Shown here: one piece after another, positions 59,001 through 64,000 of the stretch | How positions within the stretch are numbered: position 1 is the first letter of the stretch | Layout of the letters: each line of letters starts with the position of its first letter | NCBI GenBank assembly: GCA_019400425.1 | Contig: JAFREE010000008.1 | Span: 310,001 to 374,000, forward strand | Direction: 5' to 3' | Length of the DNA: 64,000 bases | Source of the DNA: Hymenochaete sp. R1 | Taxonomy: Eukaryota > Basidiomycota > Agaricomycetes > Hymenochaetales > Hymenochaetaceae | Translations under genes and position numbers: made by a program | Notes under the pieces: model-generated | What the model was told of the DNA's origin: nothing | What the model saw: the letters and a program-made list of their open reading frames with translations, nothing else | Database searches by the model: none

Positions 59001-61926
59001 ATTTTTTCCCATACAACATTCAGAATTTCATTCTTAACCTTTCATATTCCTCAACGAGAAGTCTTCCCGCCTCAAGCAGTAAGGAGATCCGTTAACGTAT
59101 ACAACAGGCTCTTCTCTAAGCGTTATCCACGCAATGCTTTCAACAGTTGGGTTTTCTTCCTTGACACGTCGCACAACTTCTTCGATAGCTGCTATGCTGG
59201 GTTGACCAAGTGCATAGATAGAAGTTGCCGGAATTCGCCTGAAGTTTGTCGCGCCTCGAACACCATCTGCAACATCTTGCGGAATAGCGTGCCATTGATC
59301 TGACTTGAGGAGTGTACTAATTTATTTGGTCAGCGAACGGAGGGGCCTTCGGCGTACAAAGGGTCCAACCTTTCTCTTAAAATGACGCCGCTGCGAGTCT
59401 GGCGAAAGAAGTCGGCTTAGTCGGCTTATTCTGTACTCAAAAAAAGCAACGAACTTTAACAACGTGATCCGTGTACTCGTCTCCAAGCACCTGTCCGCCT
59501 GCGACAGTCATGTCATTCTTCACTCCGGCTGCAGCTGGCAGGCCTTTACTGCCAGACATTGACAACGCAGAGAGATCCTGAACTGGGGCGAAGACATTCA
59601 ATCTCGAGCCATGAGTCTTACGGAGGTACGAGACTTGGCTTGGGAAACGTCAGAACCTGGATAGCTTGCTAAATGTTCACTCACTTCCACAGCTCTGTTC
59701 TTGTCTATTCAAATTATGTGTCAGCTTAAACATTAAATAAACATTGCTAGCGTCTTACAGTCATCCATTGATGGAATGTCTCATCGAAGTGAGTGAAACC
59801 TTTCTCTTCGACGTAATTGGCAAAGGCGATAATGAAGAAACTACCCATTTTCCGGTCAAGCGCCGCGAGTTTCTCAGAATGATCGATACTTACTACTTCT
59901 CCAAAGCCTTCACCGCCTTGTCAATAAATGTCTGTCTCCCCTGGTCGTCCAGACTAGTCAATGAGTATCGAAGCCTGTTCGTGAAAATCTCCTCTCGTAG
60001 ATTGACGACATGGTCACCTGCCGCGGTGTTAGTGTCATCAATCCATCACAAAATAATTGGGCTCACAATTGTCAATGACAAGATCGACGAGGCGTTTAGA
60101 CACCGAGCCATGATCTAAGCACCCGAGTAAACTGAGGATAATCCCATAATTTCCCAACATCGCCTTTCGAAGACTTTCCATAAGAATTGGGTTGCTTAGC
60201 AGCAGCTCGACCGCAGACATTGTATCCTGTCCCTCCAAACCTACAGGCAAGTAAAAGGAATGTTATCCTTCGTCTATATCATCGACGAAAACAAAACCCT
60301 ACTTTGTTGCAGTATAGCCGTCAGACGGAGCAATGACCTACTCAGCTCTTGTTGAGCATTGGCTTGCTCGAGCGAAAGGACGACTTGAGAGTTAGTCGGC
60401 TAAGTAATTTTATCGTTATAAGCGCTTAAATTATCCAAACCATTCTTACAGTGCTAAAGCCGGACGGGCTTGACGAAGTCTTGGTCATGAAAGGATCGTC
60501 CAAGCCGCGAGCGATCAATTGCTTTCTACGCACAAGAAGTGCTGCAACCTGCGATATAAGATTATCAGAGGACAGTGTTTCCGGCGTGGACTAAACGTTA
60601 AGGTACCATTGCAAAAGTGGTTCGTACTGCGCCCATGCCACACGAGAAGACCAAAGAGGTTTCTGTCGGGTCAGTGTCTTTGATTATGCGCACGTATGCA
60701 TCGAGGTAGTTGTCCTATGGTTCAATTGAGAAGTTTCAACTACATTGCTTTATACAAGGTAGTAATGCTATAACCTTACCTCTATCGGTCGTTCCGGCGA
60801 AATCGGAATTCTAGAAACGATTAATCAATCGTGCCTTTGACGAACGAAGAAGTGATATCCACACCGATAGTACTGTCAAATAACATGTGAGCAAATACAT
60901 TACCAAAGAGTGAAGGGGTTTTTACTTCAACGCGCCATCCTTCCCTCTTCATCGATTCCCACAGTTCTCTCGATGTTTTCACGTTATTTGCGTCCACAGC
61001 AGTCCACGTTGGGATGATAGCGCCATCAGCTGAAGCAAAAATTCCAGTTGGAGTCACGAGCAACCAATAAATGTCTAAACCCACTTACTTGCAGCCTCAT
61101 TATGAGTGAGAATGAGTCCTCCGTACCTGGCGGCATATTGCTTCAGAACCGAATAAGCACATTACCCGCAGCCTTACTCACTTTACGGACTCTGCAAGAA
61201 TATCGTTTTTCAGCCGCCTTTCGATATCTTCCAAGTTCTCCGCTCTATCCGACATCGGCAGATTTTTACGTGGTTCCGATGCATCGCGCAGCACGAAGGA
61301 ACGCCCAGAGATGTAAACTTGAAGCGTAAGTCGAACTGCGTCAGGGTCCATCGCTCTTGTCTAAAGTCATGAATACCACGCACCGATAGGCTCTTCACGC
61401 GTTGAGAACCAAACACAGTGCTGTGGGTTGGGATTTCCCGGACGACAGTTCAAGATGGACAAGATGGCACGAAGACCTTGGCTTCGGGGTTGAGCTGCAC
61501 CGAACACGTTCAAATTACCGGATCTTGGAGCTCGAAAGTTGGGGGCACCGTGGACAGTCAAATCGAGGTCCAAAGCACGTCCTAGTCATAATATTGCGTC
61601 AAAGTGAGTTTCTCGTATACAATGCGATTGATTGTACGGATGAGCGCACCTGAAGGATAATGATCTGTCTTCAGGATGAACCCGCGCGACAGGACGCTCC
61701 CCGTCCTACTCTTGACTAACGAATGTACCGACCGCTGCAGCTGTGGCGTCTGATCTAAAACTGGTATTATAGGTGGTATAGTAGATCGAGGTCTATCCAT
61801 GGACGATAACCGGGATATTGAAGTCGGGCTTGAAGACAATGCAGGAGACGGAGGTGACTTTGGGCTCGCAGAGGGTCGTCGGCCTGTTAGACTGCTGGAC
61901 AGCCTGGCTTGTAGTGGGGTGGACAT
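56007..61926 (-). CDS. paladin-like protein with three phosphatase-type repeats
   Basis: Read on the minus strand; start ATG at 61926, stop at 56007, about 25 short exons. The N-terminus is Ser/Pro-rich, then SRTGSVLSRGFILKTDHYPS. Three repeats follow, each beginning V-x-G-x-x-(F/Y/H)-(V/C)-L-R and ending in a P-loop. Repeat 1: VYISGRSFVLRDASEP, P-loop LVFSCGMGAVRTTFAM (near 60.63 kb). Repeat 2: VNGSPYCLRREDFSLRNMK, P-loop IILNDQLGRGRSTVAS (near 58.64 kb). Repeat 3: VLYVAGRPHVLRLDDRPLEN, P-loop FIFNCQMGRGRTTTGM (near 56.72 kb). Repeats 1 and 3 keep the CX5R motif; repeat 2 has Asp instead of Cys and should be inactive. It resembles PALD1 and related cysteine phosphatase-like proteins. The C-terminus is PVWLKERREITTILGRRTLA. 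Substrate not known (inositol phosphates or phosphoproteins are guesses). Confidence 0.85.
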
Positions 61927-62210
61927 CTTAAGAGTGCGAGACGTAGCCAGGGCAGAGGTGATGATGATCGGTGACGAAGAGGCGGAGGTCTAGAAATTCA
62001 GCGTGTTGAGCACATGGGGGCGTGCTGTGCGCTGCAGAGCAGAGATTGAATTTGCGTCGATCATAAGGTTATCTTATCTTCAAGTTTGAATCTAGTTTTG
62101 ATAAGCGTCATCACTGAACCGACCACTTTGCAATCATCACGGTCATTAATATGGGCTGGGTCTTGGGCTGACCACCGACCCCCACTCACCACTCTTTGAC
62201 TTATACCCTC
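61927..62210. promoter_or_regulatory. divergent promoter paladin-like / GT-like gene
   Basis: 284 bp between two divergent start codons. No TATA-like element is obvious; an antisense open frame runs through part of it and is not called. Confidence 0.4.
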
Positions 62211-64000
62211 ATGTCTCCTCTGAACATTGCATACTATTGCTCGGGTCACGGCTATGGCCATGCGACTCGCGTATCTGCTGTCGCATCATATCTCTGCAGT
62301 TTGCAGGATGAAGCACCAGTCGTACATATTGTCTCGTCTGCCCCAAGGAAGGTTTTTCAAGAAGGACTCTCAGCTGGGGCGCACTACCGACAAGGGAACA
62401 TAGACCCGGTTATCGTCCAACCTCTCGCGTGAGTCTGCTCACCCACCATCTGTGATGAAATTCTCGCGCTTATACTGCATTTCCGTTTGGACTAGGTATC
62501 ATGTCGACAGAAGGAAGAGCGTGGATGTTCTCAGAAAATTCATAGACAATCATGAAGCGAAGATGGCGCAGGAGGTGGAATGGCTCAAAGCGACAAATAT
62601 CGATTGTGTTCTAAGTGATGCCGCGTTCTTGGCATGGTGAGTCCATCAAGCTCCCGAAACTTTCTCCTCCACAAGCTCACAATCTCCGCTCAACTTCACG
62701 CAGCAAAGCAGCTAGTGCAGCAAACATCCCATCAGTCCTCATCACGAATTTCACGTTCGACTCCGTTTACAGCTATCTGTCCGTTAAATTCCCCGATCAT
62801 TCTGCGTTCAGTCACCCGAAAGATTCTCTTAGCCTCATGCCGCTTGATGATACCCCCATACCAGAGGCGGAGCTCGAACCATTAGTAAGAGTGCTTCACA
62901 ATGGTTACCGCTGCGCAAATCTTCTCCTCCGACTTCCCGGAAACATTCCGATACCTTCCTTTACTGTCCATCCCGCATTGCCGGCACACATGTGGACCGA
63001 TACAGATTCCAATCGATTTCATCCAGAGGTGTGGAATTCTCTGTCGAGAGACGTGACGACAGAAAAGTTACTTCCGCCAACTTCGCTTCCGGATGCAGGA
63101 GCCAGGAAGGTCATCCAAGCACCGCTTATCGTACGACATCCCTCGGAAAACATATACAGCTCGGCAGGCAGATCGCGAGTCCTTGATTCGATTGGTGTTC
63201 CAAAACACCTCCAATCTAGCAATACGAAGATTCTAGTCGTAAGCTTTGGTGGACAAGTCTTCCGCAGTCCTAACAGCCGCCAGACATCCCGGAGCCATAG
63301 TCCAGTCCCCGCTCATCCTCACGCGACTGCCACTGGCACGACAACGTACATGTACAGGGCTTCTTCCGCGGAATCTAGTTCTTCGACTTCTTCGAACTCT
63401 CCGGATACCTTCGTTCATGTGTCTACACCCATAATGACCCAATCGCATCTATGGGTCCCGGGTGCACCGCCTGCGTCGAGGTCTCCAGTCATCCCAACTT
63501 CATCGAGCCAGATCAAGACGCCACAAGCCTGTGGTAGAAGAGACACCGCCCCAGACATCAAGCTCCCTCGATTCGACATCGATCCCGTGGAAGAACCCAC
63601 GCCCACATCCGATTTTAAAATGGACGAAGCTGAATTAGAACCAGAACCAGAACCCTCCTTCCTTCCTGACGATTCCTGGATCGCCATCATCTGCGGCGCA
63701 GTCCCCTCGAGCTCCTCTAAAGACGACGACGACGACCTCCCAGCGCGGTTCTTCATCGCCCCCAAGGATATCTACATGCCGGACCTTACCGCCCTCTCCG
63801 ATGTCCTCCTTGGCAAGCTCGGCTATGGGACCACAGCCGAATGCGTCGACGCGTGCACGCCGTTTGTGTTTGTGCCGAGGCCGCTGTTTGTGGAGGAGCA
63901 TGGGCTGAGGAGGCTGTTGGAGGAGGAAGGGGTTGGGGTTGAGTTGGGGCAAGAGATGTATGAGGGTGGGGAGTGGGCGGGGGCTGTGGGGGAGGCGTAT
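62211..64000 (+). CDS. arabinokinase-type GT-B-like protein, truncated by window end
   Basis: Exons 62211-62428, 62496-62636 and 62704 to beyond 64000 (over 550 residues seen). The N-terminus NIAYYCSGHGYGHATRVSAV is the hallmark of the glycosyltransferase-like domain found at the front of plant arabinokinases and in related fungal proteins. It continues with VEWLKATNIDCVLSDAAFLA, NIPSVLITNFTFDSVYSYLS, LIVRHPSENIYSSAG and KILVVSFGGQVFR. The C-terminal half of the fold resumes at DDSWIAIICGAVPSSSS, RFFIAPKDIYMPDLTALSDV and LLGKLGYGTTAECVDACTPF. Between the two halves lies a Ser/Pro/Thr-rich insertion of about 110-130 residues. Whether a sugar-kinase domain follows cannot be seen. Activity on sugars is inferred. 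Confidence 0.82.

Overview
The window is a stretch of nuclear genome from a filamentous fungus, most likely a mushroom-forming basidiomycete (Agaricomycete). The reasons are dense, short (50-65 nt) GT-AG introns that split almost every gene, several per gene; high coding GC; closely packed genes on both strands; and a set of typical fungal proteins. No ribosomal RNA, convincing tRNA, CRISPR array or prokaryotic feature was seen. Exon boundaries were read by eye. For most genes the summed exons are divisible by three and rebuild the expected family motifs.

Layout. 0.1-2.1 kb: a SAC7-type RhoGAP on the minus strand. 3.9-13.1 kb: a tandem cluster of five related genes (A, B, C plus strand, D minus, E plus), each with a BTB/POZ-like N-terminus, a helical/coiled-coil middle and a Ser/Thr-rich tail with FG motifs. 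Two of them (C and E) end in a sequence that reads as a GLEBS motif, the Gle2/Rae1-binding element of Nup98-type nucleoporins. A 299-bp hAT-like MITE sits between D and E. 14.2-16.4 kb: a membrane-anchored GH17 glucanase. 16.4-27.0 kb: a 10.6-kb gene-free block rich in two dispersed 8-bp words. 27.0-31.2 kb: a PPS1-type dual-specificity phosphatase. 31.2-33.5 kb: another gene-free block with the same words. 33.5-38.1 kb: an Adp1-like ABCG transporter, divergent from an SDR epimerase (38.5-39.5 kb). 39.8-42.7 kb: an AVT3/AVT4-type vacuolar amino-acid transporter. 43.6-46.1 kb: a large protein with a C-terminal AhpC/TSA-like domain. 46.6-47.1 kb: SUS1/ENY2. 48.1-48.9 kb: an intronless coiled-coil protein. 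49.3-50.2 kb: eIF6/TIF6, divergent from the complex I assembly methyltransferase NDUFAF7 (50.5-52.2 kb). 52.5-53.6 kb: a FRA10AC1 homologue. 54.3-55.6 kb: a mucin-like single-pass cell-surface protein. 56.0-61.9 kb: a paladin-like triple phosphatase-domain protein, divergent from a GT-like protein (62.2 kb to the window edge, truncated).

Most genes are ordinary housekeeping genes without operon-like links. The unusual part is the BTB cluster. Its members share intron positions and intron phases. Three of them share an upstream inverted repeat, (R)CGCG-T-CGCG(Y), and two share a CACGTATCACGTG plus TTTAAATAGA module. They combine a BTB module with nucleoporin-type FG and GLEBS elements. In two copies (B and E) a TAG codon separates a short product from an in-frame FG continuation. 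I infer that this is a locally expanding family that borrowed Nup98-like docking elements. The binding partners and the novelty of the architecture cannot be shown from sequence alone.
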